From the NCBI RefSeq assembly GCF_963259705.1, contig NC_081851.1, positions 17,148,145 to 17,212,144 of the forward strand: a DNA stretch of 64,000 nt, in the 5' to 3' direction. Below are positions 33,691 through 45,633 of the stretch, one piece after another. This stretch comes from Myotis daubentonii (Eukaryota; Chordata; Mammalia; Chiroptera; Vespertilionidae). The notes beneath the pieces are model-generated. The model was not told the DNA's origin and searched no databases. It saw only the letters and a list, made by a program, of their open reading frames with translations. The stretch's first letter is position 1. Each line of letters opens with the position of its first letter. A program made the position numbers and the translations under genes.

Positions 33691-34675
33691 TGCTGGTGCG
33701 GGCGAGGCCCAGTTTTTTCTAAGGGGTTTGGCTGGAGTCAAGCAGTAATTGTCTGTAGGTTGTCTGTCTTGCTCGTCTGCCCCTTCCTGATCCGTCGGTT
33801 CGACAGAGCCGGCTTTTGCTGCGGGTGTTGCCCGGGCCTGTAAGTGTCTCCAGGTTGCTGGCTTCTTCAGCTTCGAGCCTGGCATATGTGAAGCCAAACC
33901 CCAAACCCCAAAGCCAGGAAACTCCCCGTGGCATCATTCTCCAGGCCCCGAGCAGGCGGCCTCGCTCTCGCTCCCTTTAAGTTTCTTATGTTTTTTTAAA
34001 TACATGAGGTCCAAGGTGCTTGCTGTACTTGGGGAGAGTAGGGAGAAGAGTGTGTCCCCATCTTCCCGGCAGCCAAGTCCTCCATCCCCTCGCTGTTGAG
34101 AGAAGATTTTTTCACATTGAGATAATTTCCCAAAAGGAAATTGACGGCTAATTTTCTTACTTACAATTCTATTGCCAGGGCCCATGCACAAGGCTTGGAT
34201 GGTGTCCGGTGACAGCCATGGCCCTGCCCGGCACTGTCAGTGTGTGTGAGGTCCAGCTCACCAGTCTCCTTGCCTAGCCCCCACACGCATGTGCCCCCTA
34301 GAGGTGATCCATGACCACGCAGCACAGTCCCCACGGGTGGTGTTTGTGTAGACACCCATCCCCCTTCTGTTCTCACGGACGGAGATCTGGGGAACCCTGG
34401 GTGCCCACGTGTTAAATGAAGATGGCAGTAAGCCATGAATGAGGTCCTGGAGAATGTCTGGGGGCAGGGCCTGGGCATCAGTACTTTTTGAAGCTCCCCA
34501 GGTGTGGTAGGCAGAATAACAGCCTTGCAAAGAAGTCCCCGTCTTAATCCTGGAAACGGTGACCTGCTTTCTGCATGTCCAGGGTGTCCCCAAAAATGTA
34601 TACATACTTTAACAGCTCAACTGATGTTTCTATCTTTTCAGATTTAACCCATTTGAGTTAATAACACTATATAAT

Positions 34676-35032
34676 AAAAGCCTAATATGCAAATCGACCA
34701 AACGGCAGAATGACCGGAGGAATGACCCATCGCTATGATGAGCGCTGACCACCAGGGGCCAGACGCTCAACGCAGGAGCTACCCCCAGCCCACAGGCCAG
34801 CCAAGGCGGGTGCCAGTGGGGGCCCCTGATTGCCCCACTGGTCGCCCTGCAGAGGGAGGCGACCGGTGGTGGCAGGGGGCAGGGCCGGTGAGTGGGTGGT
34901 GCCAGGCTGGCCAAGGCGGGTGCCAGCAGCCCCCCCCCCCACTTGCCCGCTGGTCGCCCACAGATTGGCCCTGATAGCTGGCCAGGCCTAGGGACCCTAT
35001 CCATGCACGAATTTTGTGCATCAGGCCTCTAG
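34676..35032 (+). mobile_element. Non-autonomous Helitron (HeliBat)
   Basis: 5' end tatataataaaagcctaata; 'cgctatgatgagcgctgacc' near the start; 3' hairpin tgcacgaattttgtgca followed by GGCCTCTAG and T. GC-rich interior with repeated 'gccaaggcgggtgccag'. Overlapping open frames are not genes. Confidence 0.88.
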
Positions 35033-35960
35033 TGTATAAGTGTGAATACATTTGGGGGGACACCCTGTATGTTACAGAGCAGAAGGGATTGGTCAGAAGG
35101 TGGAATTAAGGTTGCTAATCAACTGACCTTAAAATAGCCTGGGTCATCCAGGTGGGCCCCATGAAATCACAAGGGAGGCAAAAGAGCCACATCAGGGTGA
35201 CACACTGTGCCTCCACCTGCCATGGATGCTTTTGAAGATGGAGGAAGGGGCCAGGAGTCAAGGAATGGGGCAGCCGCTAGAAGCCAGAAAAGGCAAGGAA
35301 ATGGGTCCTCTAAGAGCCTCCAGGAGAACAGCAGCCTTCTGATCCATTGACTGTAGCCCAGTGAGCCCGTGTCAGGCTCTCACCTACAGACCTGTAAGGT
35401 AATAACCCTTGGGTTGTTTGGGGCCACCAAGCTTGTGGTCATTTTTACAGCAGCAACAGGAACTTAACGCGACCAAGGTTAAGAACCAGTGCTGCCGAGT
35501 TTCTGTTGGCTCTCGGCCATCATTTGCCAAAACCTTGTCTCAGATCTTTTTAGGAGCATGGCTTTGCCTGAGAGGAAGGGGCTTGTCCCTGTTTGCAGCT
35601 CTTGTTACTTTTTACAGGCATACCTCTTTTCATTGCATGTCACTTTATCATGCTCCACGGATGTGTTTTTCACAACTGAAGTCACGACCCACCGCCAGCA
35701 AACAGATTATGGCTTGCTTTATTGCAGTGGGCTAGGACCAAGCCAGCATATCTCCAAGGTATGCCTGTATTTCTAAGTTGTTTAAATTGAGGTATAATTG
35801 GCATGTAACATTGTGTAAGTGTAAGGTGTACATGTTGACTTGATACATTCATATATTGCAATTTGATTATCACCTCAGTGTTAGCTAAAACCTCTATCAC
35901 ATTACTATTTCTCTTTTGTGGTGAGAACAATCAAGACCCAGGTTTTTGGTTGTTTGTTTG

Positions 35961-36171
35961 TTTTTAGTATATTTTTATTGATCTCAGAAAGGAAGGGAAA
36001 GAGAGATAGAAACATCAATGATGAGAGAGAATCATTGATCAGCTGCCTCCTGCACGCCCCGCACTGGGGATCAAGCCCGCAACCCGAGCATGTGCCCCTG
36101 ACCGGAATTGAACCCGGTACCCCTCAGTCTGCAGGCCTAGGCTCTATCCACTGAGCCAATCCGGCTAGGGC
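35961..36171 (-). mobile_element. Ves SINE in L1
   Basis: Reverse full-length Ves: 'tatttttattgatctcagaa' to 'ccactgagccaatccggcta'. Confidence 0.92.
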
Positions 36172-36505
36172 AGTATCTAGTTTTTTAGTAATTTTTGAAG
36201 TAATACAGTGTGCTGTCTATGGTCACTCTGCTGTGCCTTAGATCTCCAGAACTTGTTAATCTTCTTTCTCATGGCAGGTTCGTGCCCTTCAACAACGTTG
36301 CCCCGATTCCCCAGCCCCCAGCCCTTGCTAACCACCAGTCTAGCCTCTGTCTCTAGAAGTTCAGATTTTTTAGAGTCCACCAATAAGGACAGCATACAGC
36401 ATTAGCCTTTGTCTGACTTATCTCACTGAGCATAATGCCCTGGAGGTCCAGCCATCTTGTTGAAATGGCAGGACTTCCTTCTTTCTTGTGACTGAATAAA
36501 GTTCC

Positions 36506-36509
<4 letters not shown>

Positions 36510-36543
<34 letters not shown>
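36510..36543 (+). repeat. (GT)n microsatellite
   Basis: About 17 GT units within the L1 3'UTR. Confidence 0.95.
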
Positions 36544-36546
<3 letters not shown>

Positions 36547-36667
36547 ATGTATATCTTCTTTATCCATTCATCTGTGGACACACTCTTAGGCTGCTTCCAC
36601 GTCTTGGCTATTGTGAGCGATGCTGGAATAACAGGGGAGCGCAGATACCTTTTTCATAACCTTTCCT

Positions 36668-37020
36668 TTTTTTACTTTATTTTTATTGTTGACACTATTA
36701 CAGATGTCCCCATCCCCGCCCCCCCCCCCCCCATTGTCCACTGCCAACAGACCCTGCCCCGCTTCCTTCTGGCCAACACCACACTGTTTTCTCCTTTGTA
36801 TATATGTTTTTTGGCCAAACTCTTTACCTTCTTTCATCCAGTCCCCCCTCCCCGCACCCCTCTGACAGCTGTCAGTCTTTTCCACGTATCTATGCTTCTG
36901 TTTCTATTTTGTTTGTCAGTTTATTTTGTTCATCACATTCCACATACTAGCGGGATCGTATGGTATTTGTTGGTGGAGTAGATGAGTGGATAAAAAAGCT
37001 GTGGTACATTTACACAATGA
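36668..37020 (-). mobile_element. L1 3' end with 5' inversion (twin priming)
   Basis: 36668-~36968 is the reverse of a bat L1 3' end. ~36980-37020 (gatgagtggataaaaaagct, gtggtacatttacacaatg) is L1 sequence in the opposite direction and belongs just 5' of it in an intact element. The host L1 resumes at 'tatcctgttttatttccttt'. This head-to-head layout is the signature of twin priming. Confidence 0.7.
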
Positions 37021-37912
37021 TATCCTGTTTTATTTCCTTTGGATACACTCGTATACCCAGAAGTGGCATTACTGGATCTTATCGTAGTTTGTTTGGTTGG
37101 TTTCCAGGAAACTTTCCATAGTGCCTGCACCAATTTACATGTCCACCAACGGTGCAGGAGTTTTCTCTTTTCTCCACATCCTTGACAGCACTATCATCTC
37201 TTCTCTTCTTAAGGAGAGCCATTCTAACGGGGGCAAAGGGATGTCTCACTGTGGCTTCCATTTGCATTTCCCTGACGATTAATGATATTGAGCTCCTTTT
37301 GTGCCCGTTAGCCATCTGTATGGCTTATTTGGAAAAATGTCTATTCAGTTCCTTTGCCCGTTTTTTTGAAATCAACTTGTTTGGGTTGTGTTGCTGTTGT
37401 TGTTGAGTTGTATGAGTTCTTTATAATTGTGGACATTAACCTCTTATCAAATATACGGTTTGCAAGTATTTTTTCCCATTTCATAAGATGCCTCTCCATT
37501 TATTATTTATTTTGCTGTGCAGAAGCTTTTTAATTTGATGTGGTTCCACCTAATTTTTTTCTTTTGTTGCTTATACTTTTGGTGTCATATTAAAAAAAAA
37601 TCATTGCAAAGATCAGTATCAAGGAGCTTCTTTCTTATGTTTTTTTCTAGAAGTTTTACTGTATCACATCTTATGTTTAGGCCCTTAATCCGTTTAGGCC
37701 CTTAATCCATTTTTAGTTTAATTTGGTGAGTGATGTAAGATAAGGGTCCAATTTTATTTTTCTGCATGTGGTTTTCCAGTTTTCCCACAGTTGTTGGTGA
37801 AACTATCCTTTCCCCATTAAATATTTTTGGTCTCTTGTCAAATATTAGGTAACTGTCTATGTGTGGGTTTATTTCTGGGCTCTCTCTGAGTCTAGATTAT
37901 ATGTCTATTTTT

Positions 37913-38128
37913 AATATATATTTTTATTGATTTCAGAGAGGAAGGGAGAGGGAGAGAGAGAGATAGAAACATCAATGATGAGAGAGAGAGTCCTTGATCA
38001 ACTGCCTCCTACATGCCCCCCATTAAGGACTGAGCCCACAACTCAGTCATGTGCCCTGACTGGGAATTGAATCATGACCCCCTGGTTCATAGGTTGATGC
38101 TCAACCACTGAGCAACACCAGCCAGGTC
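37913..38128 (-). mobile_element. Ves SINE in L1
   Basis: Flanks ATGTCTATTTTT (37901-37912) and GTGTCTATTTTT (38131-38142) lie in the host L1. Confidence 0.92.
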
Positions 38129-38794
38129 ATGTGTCTATTTTTATGCCAGTAGCATACTGATTTAATTACTAAAGCTTGGTAGTATAGTTTGAAATAAGGA
38201 AGTGTGATGCCTCTGGCTTAGTTGTTCTTTCTCAGAATTGCTTTGGCTATTCAGGGTCTTTTGTAGTTCCATACAACTTTTGTTATTGTCTTTTCTCTTT
38301 CTGTGAAATATGCCATTGGAATTTTGATAGAAATGGCATTAAATTTATGGATGGCTTTGGGTAGTAAAGACATTTTAACAATATTACTTCTTCTAATCCA
38401 TGAACACAGGATATCTTTACATTTATTTCTGTCTTCTTTGGTTTTTTTTACCAAAGTCTTGTGATCTTCATTGTATAAATGTTTTACTTTCTTGGTTAAA
38501 TTTACTCTTAACTATTATTGTTTTTTATGCTATTGCAAATGGGATTTTATTTATTTTTCAGATATTTAATTGTTAGTGTATAGAACATAACTGACTCTGT
38601 ATGTTGATATTTTTATATTCAGCAATTTTACAGAAGTAATTGTATAGTTTCCACAGCTTTTTGCCTCTTTAGAACTTTCTGTATAATAGATTATATCATC
38701 TATCAATAATGACAATTACATTTATTACTTCCCAAATGGATACCTTTTATTATTTTGTCTTGCCTAATTGCTCTAGCTAGGGTTTCCAGGACTA

Positions 38795-39189
38795 TCTATA
38801 ATAATAAAAGCATAATATGCAAATTGACCGAATGGCTGAACAGCAGAACAACCATCCGGACGACCACGCTATGACACCCACTGGCACCAGGCCAGCCAAG
38901 GCGGGTGCGATGCGATTGGTCGGGGGCCCAGCCATTGCCCCATGATCCCCCACAGAGGGAGGCCCAAGCCACCGGCCAGCGGGGCGATCAATCGAAGGGT
39001 TCCACCATCGCCCCAAAGTGGGAGGCGCAGGCCACCTGGTTGGCGGTACTATAGCAGGTAGCCTGGGCCTCCTCTGCAGGGCTGATCCACTGTGGAGCCC
39101 TGGCTGGGTGGGCAAGGCCTACCTCTTTGGGGCAATTGACTGCAGGGCTCCCGGACTGTGAGAGGGAGTTTTGTGCACCGGGCCTCTAG
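38795..39189 (+). mobile_element. Non-autonomous Helitron inserted in L1
   Basis: Starts TCTATAATAATAAAAGCAT, has 'aatatgcaaattgaccgaat', and ends gttttgtgcaccgggCCTCTAG followed by T. The surrounding sequence is reverse-orientation L1 ORF2 on both sides, so the Helitron is the younger event. Confidence 0.88.
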
Positions 39190-40824
39190 TGTTGAACAAA
39201 AATGGTGAGAGTAGGAACTTGTGTCCTGTTCCTGATATAGGAAAAGCTTCTCATTTTTCACCACTGAGTCCCATAGTCACTGTGGGCCTTTATTATGTTG
39301 AGGTACGTTCCTTCTATACACAATTTGCTGAGAGTTTTTATCTTAAAAGGATATTATATTTTGCCAAATGTGTTTGCTGCATTTATTGAGATGATTATGA
39401 TTTTTAACTTTCATTGTAATAATATGGTGATTGATTTGCATTTGTTAAACCATCCTCGAATTGCAGGGGGAAATCCAACTTGGTCTTGATGTATAATCCT
39501 TTTAATGTGTTGCAGAATTTGATTTCTTAATATTTTGTTGGATTTGTGCATCTATACTTATCAGGGATATTAGTCTATAGTTTTGTGGGGTTTGTTTTTT
39601 TTGTGTGGGTATTTTTTTTTTTTTTTTCATAGTGTTCTTACCTGGCTTTGGTGTCAGGGTAATGTTAGTCTCATAAAATGAGTCTAGAAGTGTTCTGTTC
39701 TCTAATTTTCTGGAAGAGTTTGAGGATTGGCATTAATTCTTCTTTAAACAATTGGCAGAATTCACTAGTAAAGCCATCTGATCCTAGGCTTTTCTGTGTT
39801 GGAAGGGTTTTGATTACTGACTCAATCTCCTTATTCATTATTGGTCTGTTTAGATTTTCTACTTCTTCTTGGTAGTTGTAGGAACCTAGGAATTAATCCA
39901 TTTCCTCTAGGTTACCCAATTTGTTGGCATATGTGTTCAGAACGGTCTCTTAGAATTATTTGTAATGTCTCCTCTTTAATTTCTAATTTTGTTTTTCTTT
40001 TCTTTTTTTTTTCTTAGTCTAGCTAAAGGTTTGCCAAATTTATTTAAGAAAACAGCTCTTAGTTTTGTTGACCTTCTTTAATATTTTCTGGGCCTCTATT
40101 TCATTTGTTTCCCCTCTGATCTTTATTATCTTCCTTTTACTAACTTTGGGCTTAGTTTTTGTTTGTTTGTTTTTCTAGTTCCTTGGGGTATGAGAAAATG
40201 TTCAAGTCATATGGCTAATTGTTTGGAGGCAGGGAGGAAGCAAGTTGCAGGATAGAATGTACCAAATTACCCCATTTTTATAAAAACAAATGTTAATGTA
40301 TGCTTAGAAATCAAAAGTTGGTGGGGGGAAGTATGAGATCTTGAAAATATTAAAAGAAGTTATCACTGAAAAGTGAGATTAAAGGACATTTTTATTTGTC
40401 ATGTTTCATATTTCTATAACGATTGACTTTTGTTTACCTTATAACTTTTCAAATCATAAAAATAATTAACAATATAATTAAAACTATAAAAGTAAAAACT
40501 GCCTATCAAGTCTTTTTCCACACCCTCACTTTCCTCTAGACATTTAGAATATAGTAACTGGGTCATACAAATTCAATCATGAACAACGTTACCATCAAAT
40601 GTCTGTATTCAAAACCATCTTTTCTCAGACCAACCATTGAGAGCATTGTTAGCCCGATGAAATGTGTGTAGGTCATCTGTTATGAGCATATTCAGTGGGA
40701 AAGTCCATGTTCAGTTAGAGGTCATCCTGACCTTTGCAGGTGCCTCAGAGCCCATCAGCAAGAGCAGCTCCAGCCTGCCACTGCCAACCTAGGGAGTGGC
40801 TTCTCCTGTCCCTTCTAAAGGTTG

Positions 40825-41043
40825 TTTTTTTTAATATATTTTTATTGATTTCAGAGATGAAGGGGGAGGGAGAGAGAGATAGAAACATCAACGACGAGAG
40901 AGAATCATTGTTTGGCTGCCTCCTGCACACCCCTTACTGGGGATTGAGCCTGCAACCTGAGCATGTGCCCTTGGCTAGAATTGAAACTGGAATGCTTCAG
41001 TCCGCAGACCAACGCTCTATCCACTGAGCCGAATAGGCTAGGG
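40825..41043 (-). mobile_element. Ves SINE
   Basis: Reverse full-length copy, 'ctgcctcctgcacacccctt' and 'ccactgagccgaataggcta'. Flanks 'cccttctaaaggttgttttt' and 'cccttccaaatgttttt' look like a decayed target duplication. Confidence 0.9.
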
Positions 41044-41176
41044 CCCTTCCAAATGTTTTTAAAAGTTCTTTCTATCCCTTACTTTTTCCCTTGTCTCCTC
41101 TCAGTTCATTCCTAAAATTCCCTAATAATCAGTGGTTACAAGAACACAATATCGGTTTTCTGGTGTAATCCTTTTA

Positions 41177-41354
41177 AAATATAATCTATTTATTTATATT
41201 TAAATAAATAAATTATAACCATTGATTAGTTGCCCCCTACACTCCCCTGACTGGGGATTGAGCCCTCAAGCCGGGCATGTGCCCTGACCTGAAATTGAAC
41301 TGTGACCTCTTGGTTCATAGGTCGATGCGCAACCTCTGAGCAACACTGGCAGGG
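41177..41354 (-). mobile_element. Ves SINE, diverged
   Basis: 'gttgccccctacactcccct' and 'ctcttggttcataggtcgat'. Flanks AATCCTTTTA / TATCCTTTTA. Confidence 0.85.
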
Positions 41355-41373
41355 TATCCTTTTATAGTATATA

Positions 41374-41654
41374 CTAGTAGCCCTGCACACAAATCCGCGC
41401 ACCAGTAGCTTACCAGTAGCTCACTGCTGCACTCCAGTAGCTCTCTCCACCCACTGCCCAGCCGTCCTGTAGCTCCCTCTACCCCCGGTCCCCCCTCATA
41501 GCTTGCTGCCCTGCCCCCTCCTGTAGCTCTCCACTGCCCACTTGTAGCTCGCTGCCCCACCCTCCTGCTGATCTGTGATCCAGTCGTTACATGGTCGGTC
41601 ATTACGCTTCACGGCATAACGACCATTTGCATATTACATCTTTATTATATAGGA
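41374..41654 (-). mobile_element. Non-autonomous Helitron, short variant
   Basis: On the minus strand: TCCTATATAATAAAGATG, 'aatatgcaaatggtcgttat', GC-rich interior with repeated 'agctac' motifs, ending ggtgcgcggatttgtgtgc and CTACTAG. Both the terminal hairpin and the CTAG end are present but diverged. Confidence 0.8.
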
Positions 41655-42132
41655 TATTTTTTCAATGATGATGAGTCATTAAATAAGCGTGATTTACTTT
41701 TGGACCCTTGAAAAACTTCATATAAATAAGTTCATAAGTTAATCAAAGTCCAGCATCAGACCATGGTTTTCCATGTTGGGCAATGCCAATACGGTTTTGT
41801 GCTGACTGCAATGGATCTGCTCTCGAGGATTGCCAGTGACCTTCATCTCTCCTCTTCGTAGTCTCATTTAACTTCTTTGCAGCATTTGAAGTTGCTAATC
41901 AAATCTCTCTTTTCTAAATTTCCTCTCTTAGTTTTCAACTGTCTACATTCAAAAATAAATAAATAAAGGAAACAAAACAAAAAGAAGACATTGCACCTGT
42001 GTTTTCTTCTATATATATTTATGGTTTCAGGTCTTATATTAAAGTGTTTAATCCATTTTGAGTTAATATTTGTGTAGGTATAAGATAGTGGTCCAGCTGC
42101 ATGTGGCTGTCTGGTTTTCCCAAAATCATTCT

Positions 42133-42358
42133 TTTAAAATGCATCGTTTAATTGATTTGAGAAAGGAAGGAAAAGAGGGAGAGAGAGAGAGAAAAAAAAA
42201 AACCGTCAATGATGAGAGACAATCATTGACCGGCTGTTCCTGCACACCCCACACCTGGGATGGAGCCTACAACCTGGGCATTTGCCCCAATTGGGAATTG
42301 AACTGTGACCTCCTGGTTCATAGGTCGATGTTCAACCACTGAGCCATGCTGGCCGGGC
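42133..42358 (-). mobile_element. Ves SINE in L1
   Basis: Reverse copy between two adjacent segments of L1 3' sequence; ends 'caaccactgagccatgctgg'. Confidence 0.88.
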
Positions 42359-42685
42359 TCAACATCATTTATTGAACATACTGTCCTTTCTCCATTTTAT
42401 GTTCTTGACTCCTTTTTCATAAATTAGTTTTCCATATACATATGTATCAGTTTATTTCTGGGCTCTCTATTCTTTTCCATTGGTCTATGTGTCTATTTTT
42501 CTGCCAATACCATACACTTTTTGTTACAATAGCTTTGCAATTTAGTTTAAAGTTGTGGAGTGTGATATGTCTGCCTTTGTTCTTTTTTCTCAGTATTGCT
42601 TTGATAATTTGAGACCTTTTGTGGTTTGACACAAATTTTATGTTTTGTTTTGTTCTAGTTCTGTGAAAAATTCCATTGGTATTTC

Positions 42686-43295
42686 TGAGGACAAACAAAC
42701 AAACAAAAAAAAAGGCCTTTTTTTTTTCTTTGCTATAGCCTTCCACAATTTATGAGAAGCGCCTGGTAATTAAACCCCAAGATTGTTAGCTCCTCTGATT
42801 CAAACAGCCCCTCTGTTCAAACTGCAAGACAAGTTACTCTCAAGGCTACATTCTTGCATACACCTCCTCTCTGCTGTTTTTACAACTCAGGGATTATTAG
42901 TAGAAAGTTCCCTCCCCGCTCCTCTTTAAACAAGCCTCTTCTGAAGTTCATAACTTTTGCTCTAAACTAAGCATGTTTCAAAGGTTTGGGGAAAATACTG
43001 ACAAGACACCTCCCTAGGACATCTGCCTGGGCTGACTCCTAAAAAAGCAAACAAACGTTTCAAAGACAACCCCCTGACGTCTGCTCAATTTCACCCCCCA
43101 AATCCCCCTCCCTTCCTTGTTACCTAGAAACAGTAGCTAAGGCTTTAAAAGGGGAGCTGCTTTTTGTTTCTTGCCCTTGTATTGATTAGCAATGCACTGC
43201 CCTTTCCCTTGGGGGTGGGGGGGAAGTAAAATAAACTTTGTATCTCTTCTCTTCTCTCAGTTGTGAATTCTTTCAGTATGACCAAAACCCTAACA
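42686..43295 (+). mobile_element. Solo LTR, endogenous retrovirus (class I-like), inserted in L1
   Basis: About 610 bp with TG...CA limits: tgaggacaaac... to ...ccaaaaccctaaca. It has a TATA-like TTTAAAAGG (43144), AATAAA at 43230-43235 and a T/C-rich U5 'ctcttctcttctctcagttg'. L1 ORF2 continues on both sides. The target duplication is about 5 bp (TATTT) and imperfect. No retroviral genes adjoin, so it is a solo LTR; the class is inferred from U5 style. Confidence 0.7.
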
Positions 43296-43805
43296 ATATT
43301 TTGATAAGGATTGCATTACATCTGTAGATTGCTTTAGGTATGTGGACATTGTAACAATGTTAAGTTTCTTATTTATGGGCATGGATATCTTTCAATTTAT
43401 TCAATTTCTTTCAATAATATCTTACCATTTTTATTAAACAAGTCTTTTACCTGTTTGGTTCAAATTATTTCTAGGTATTTTACTCTTTTTGTTGTGATTG
43501 TAAATGAAATTTTCTTCGTTTCTTTTTCTGATAGTTCATTGTTAGTGTAGATAATGCAACCTTTTTTGGTATATTGATTTTTGTACCCTACAACTTTACT
43601 GTGTTTGTTTATTATTTCTAATGTGTGTTTTATTGGTGGGTCTTTATGGTTTTCTGCGTATAAAATCATGTCTTTTGCAAAAGTGACATTTCCAATGCTT
43701 TCTAATGTGTTCTTCACCTCACTTGAGTTCAGATTTAGAATTTTCTTGGGTCATTTTTATAGGGGTTTTTTTTTTTTTGGTTGCGGGGGGGGGGGGGGGG
43801 GCGGT

Positions 43806-44045
43806 TGTTTGTTAATCCTCACCTGAGGATATTTTTTCCACTGGTTTTTCAGAGAGAGTGGGAAGGAAAGAGAGGGAGTGAGAGAGAGAGAAACATCTAT
43901 GTGAGAGAAACACATCAACTGGTTGCCTCCCACAGCCCTCCACTGGGGGGCAGGAGCTAACCCAAAACACGGGTATGTGCCCTTGATGGGGAATGACCCA
44001 GAGACCCTTTGGTCTGTGGGCCAAGGCTCTCACCACCAGCCAGGG
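43806..44045 (-). mobile_element. Ves SINE (cctgaggatat subtype)
   Basis: 'gttaatcctcacctgaggat' start and 'accaccagccagggccc' end. The copy is preceded by a G run (43786-43801). Confidence 0.85.
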
Positions 44046-44062
44046 CCCTTTTCAGAGTTTTA

Positions 44063-44085
44063 TTTTTTTTATAAATATGTTTTAT

Positions 44086-44121
<36 letters not shown>

Positions 44122-44290
44122 GAAAGGAAGAGAGAGGGATAGAGAGTTAGAAACATCGATCAGCTGCCTCCTGCACACCCCCCACCAGGGATGTGCCCGC
44201 AAGCAAGGTACATGCCCTTGACCAGAATTGAACCTGGGACCCTTCGGTCCGCAGGCCGACGCTCTATCCACTGAGCCAAACCGGCCACGG
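44063..44290 (-). mobile_element. Ves SINE, next to previous copy
   Basis: Flanks CTTTTCAGAGTTTTA (44048-44062) and TTTTTCAGAGTTTTA (44293-44307). It inserted a few bases from the preceding Ves. The poly(T) near 44091-44119 is its lengthened A-tail. Confidence 0.9.
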
Positions 44291-45633
44291 CCTTTTTCAG
44301 AGTTTTAATGTCTTTAGTAAAATACTCCTTCTGTTCGTCAGCTTTATTCCTGAGGTCACTGAACTGCCTTTCTGTAGCTTTCTCGTAGCTCACTGAGGTT
44401 TTCCTGACTCCGCATTTTAATTCTCTGTCAGTTAGATCACAGTCTTCCGCGACTTGAGGTGTGGTTTCTGGAGAACTGTTTTCCTTCTGTGACGCTGTGC
44501 CAGCGCGGCTTTCACTGTGCTTGATGAGCTGCTCCTCTGCCCTGGCCTTTGGAGAAGGGAACACTTTTCTTAGCTGAGCTTCGTTTACTGTGATGGACAG
44601 TTGGAATGAGTAGCCAGATGCCTTTTGTCTCTTCCAGCAGGTGGCGCTACAGCACAAGGCTTTGGCTTGTCGTCACCTCTGCCTCTGGCCTCTGCAGAGG
44701 TGCCGCTGGTGCCCTCCATGCCTCCACTTGTGCCCCCAGAGTCGCCGGTACCTGGCTGCGGCCGGTGTCGCTGTGGTTGTGGGCATCGCTGTCCGTGTCA
44801 GCAGGGTGTCCGGAGACGGGGCTGGGGCGGAGGGGGGAGGGTGGGTGCAGAGCCCGGGTCGCAGGCTCTTGGCTTTCTCTCCGGTTGTTGAATTAAAAGG
44901 TGCCACCGCCTTGGGTGAGGGGGCTGGGGTCGCGGGTGCCATGGGGCCCAGGGGACCTGGGACTTGGGCCGGGCGCTGCCCTGTCACTGCTTGGTTCCTT
45001 GTGGCCACAGGCGTGGGGCAGTGTCACCCCTGCTGCTCCGGGGACCTCCGGGGGTGCGGGTACAGCCACAGCCAATGGGGGCCAGAGTCGTGGGCACCTA
45101 CTTCAATGCTACCTTTTATTTTATTTATTATTATTTATATTTTTATTTTTTTGGTGGTTGTTCATCCTCACCCAAGAATATTTTTCCATGGATTTTTAGA
45201 GAGAGAGGAAGGGAGGGAGAAACAGCGATGTGAGAGAGACATCAATTGGTTGACTTCCGCAGGCGCTGGGACTGGGGCTGGGGATTGAGTCTGCAACCTG
45301 CCCTTGACCAGAATCGAGCCTGGGACCCTTCAGTCTGCGGGCCAACGCTTTACCCACTGAGCCAAACCAGCTAGGGCTCGATGCTGCCTTTAAAAAATTT
45401 TTCCGGGGTAAGGGGACGAATTGGGGGTGCGGGCCAGGGTTGCCGTTTCGCAGGGACTGTGGGCTCAGCCACCACGGCTGGCCGGGCCACTGGCACCCTT
45501 AGCTGTTCCCTTTGCCCTCTCCGTGTGTCCTAATGCAGCCGCCTTCCCATGTACAGGCGTGTGCCTCCGTCCGTGCCCTGGTGTGGGGTCGCGTGCCGGA
45601 AGCCGGTCCATCCTTGCTGCTTGACACAGTCGC
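44291..45633 (-). mobile_element. L1 ORF1 start and GC-rich 5'UTR
   Basis: The minus strand carries VSYEKATERQFSDLRNKADE and QKEYFTKDIKTLKK, the N-terminal region of L1 ORF1p. Upstream (44650-45630) is a GC-rich sequence consistent with an L1 5'UTR, broken by a Ves (45118-45377). Long plus-strand open frames here (for example 44641-45288) are GC artefacts. Confidence 0.65.
45118..45377 (-). mobile_element. Ves SINE in L1 5'UTR
   Basis: Flanks TCAATGCTACCTTTTA (45103-45118) and TCGATGCTGCCTTTA (45378-45392), a decayed target duplication. Confidence 0.87.

Larger units (their letters stand above)
30776..34675. other. Gene-free stretch between SPIN and a Helitron
   Basis: Contains an L2 fragment, a MIR and the GC-rich repeat at 33110-33690. 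The remaining sequence shows no exon, RNA gene or element I can name. Confidence 0.45.
35770..40180 (-). mobile_element. Old L1 (3'UTR and ORF2) with nested insertions
   Basis: Reverse-orientation L1: the 3'UTR begins near 35775 ('aattgaggtataattggcat'). ORF2 fragments follow, such as [20 protein letters not shown] (38454-38251), up to about 40180. It is interrupted by Ves (35961-36171, 37913-38128), a second L1 (36668-37020) and a Helitron (38795-39189). Many stops; not functional. Confidence 0.82.
41995..43760 (-). mobile_element. L1 ORF2/3' part, split by Ves and a solo LTR
   Basis: Minus-strand open frames contain L1 ORF2 motifs: [20 protein letters not shown] (~42450) and the reverse transcriptase region with NNELSEKETKK (~43500). 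Interrupted by Ves at 42133-42358 and by the LTR at 42686-43295. Decayed. Confidence 0.82.

Noticed and set aside
33162..33937. Possible CpG-island gene
   Set aside because: GC-rich but made of degenerate repeats; no start, splice or protein signal that I can support.
43460..43717. L1 reverse-transcriptase-like open frame
   Set aside because: As a gene it was rejected: a short decayed fragment of an L1 interrupted by an LTR and Ves.
44641..45288. 215-codon plus-strand open frame
   Set aside because: Lies in the GC-rich L1 5'UTR and runs into a Ves SINE; composition-driven, no domain, opposite strand to the L1.
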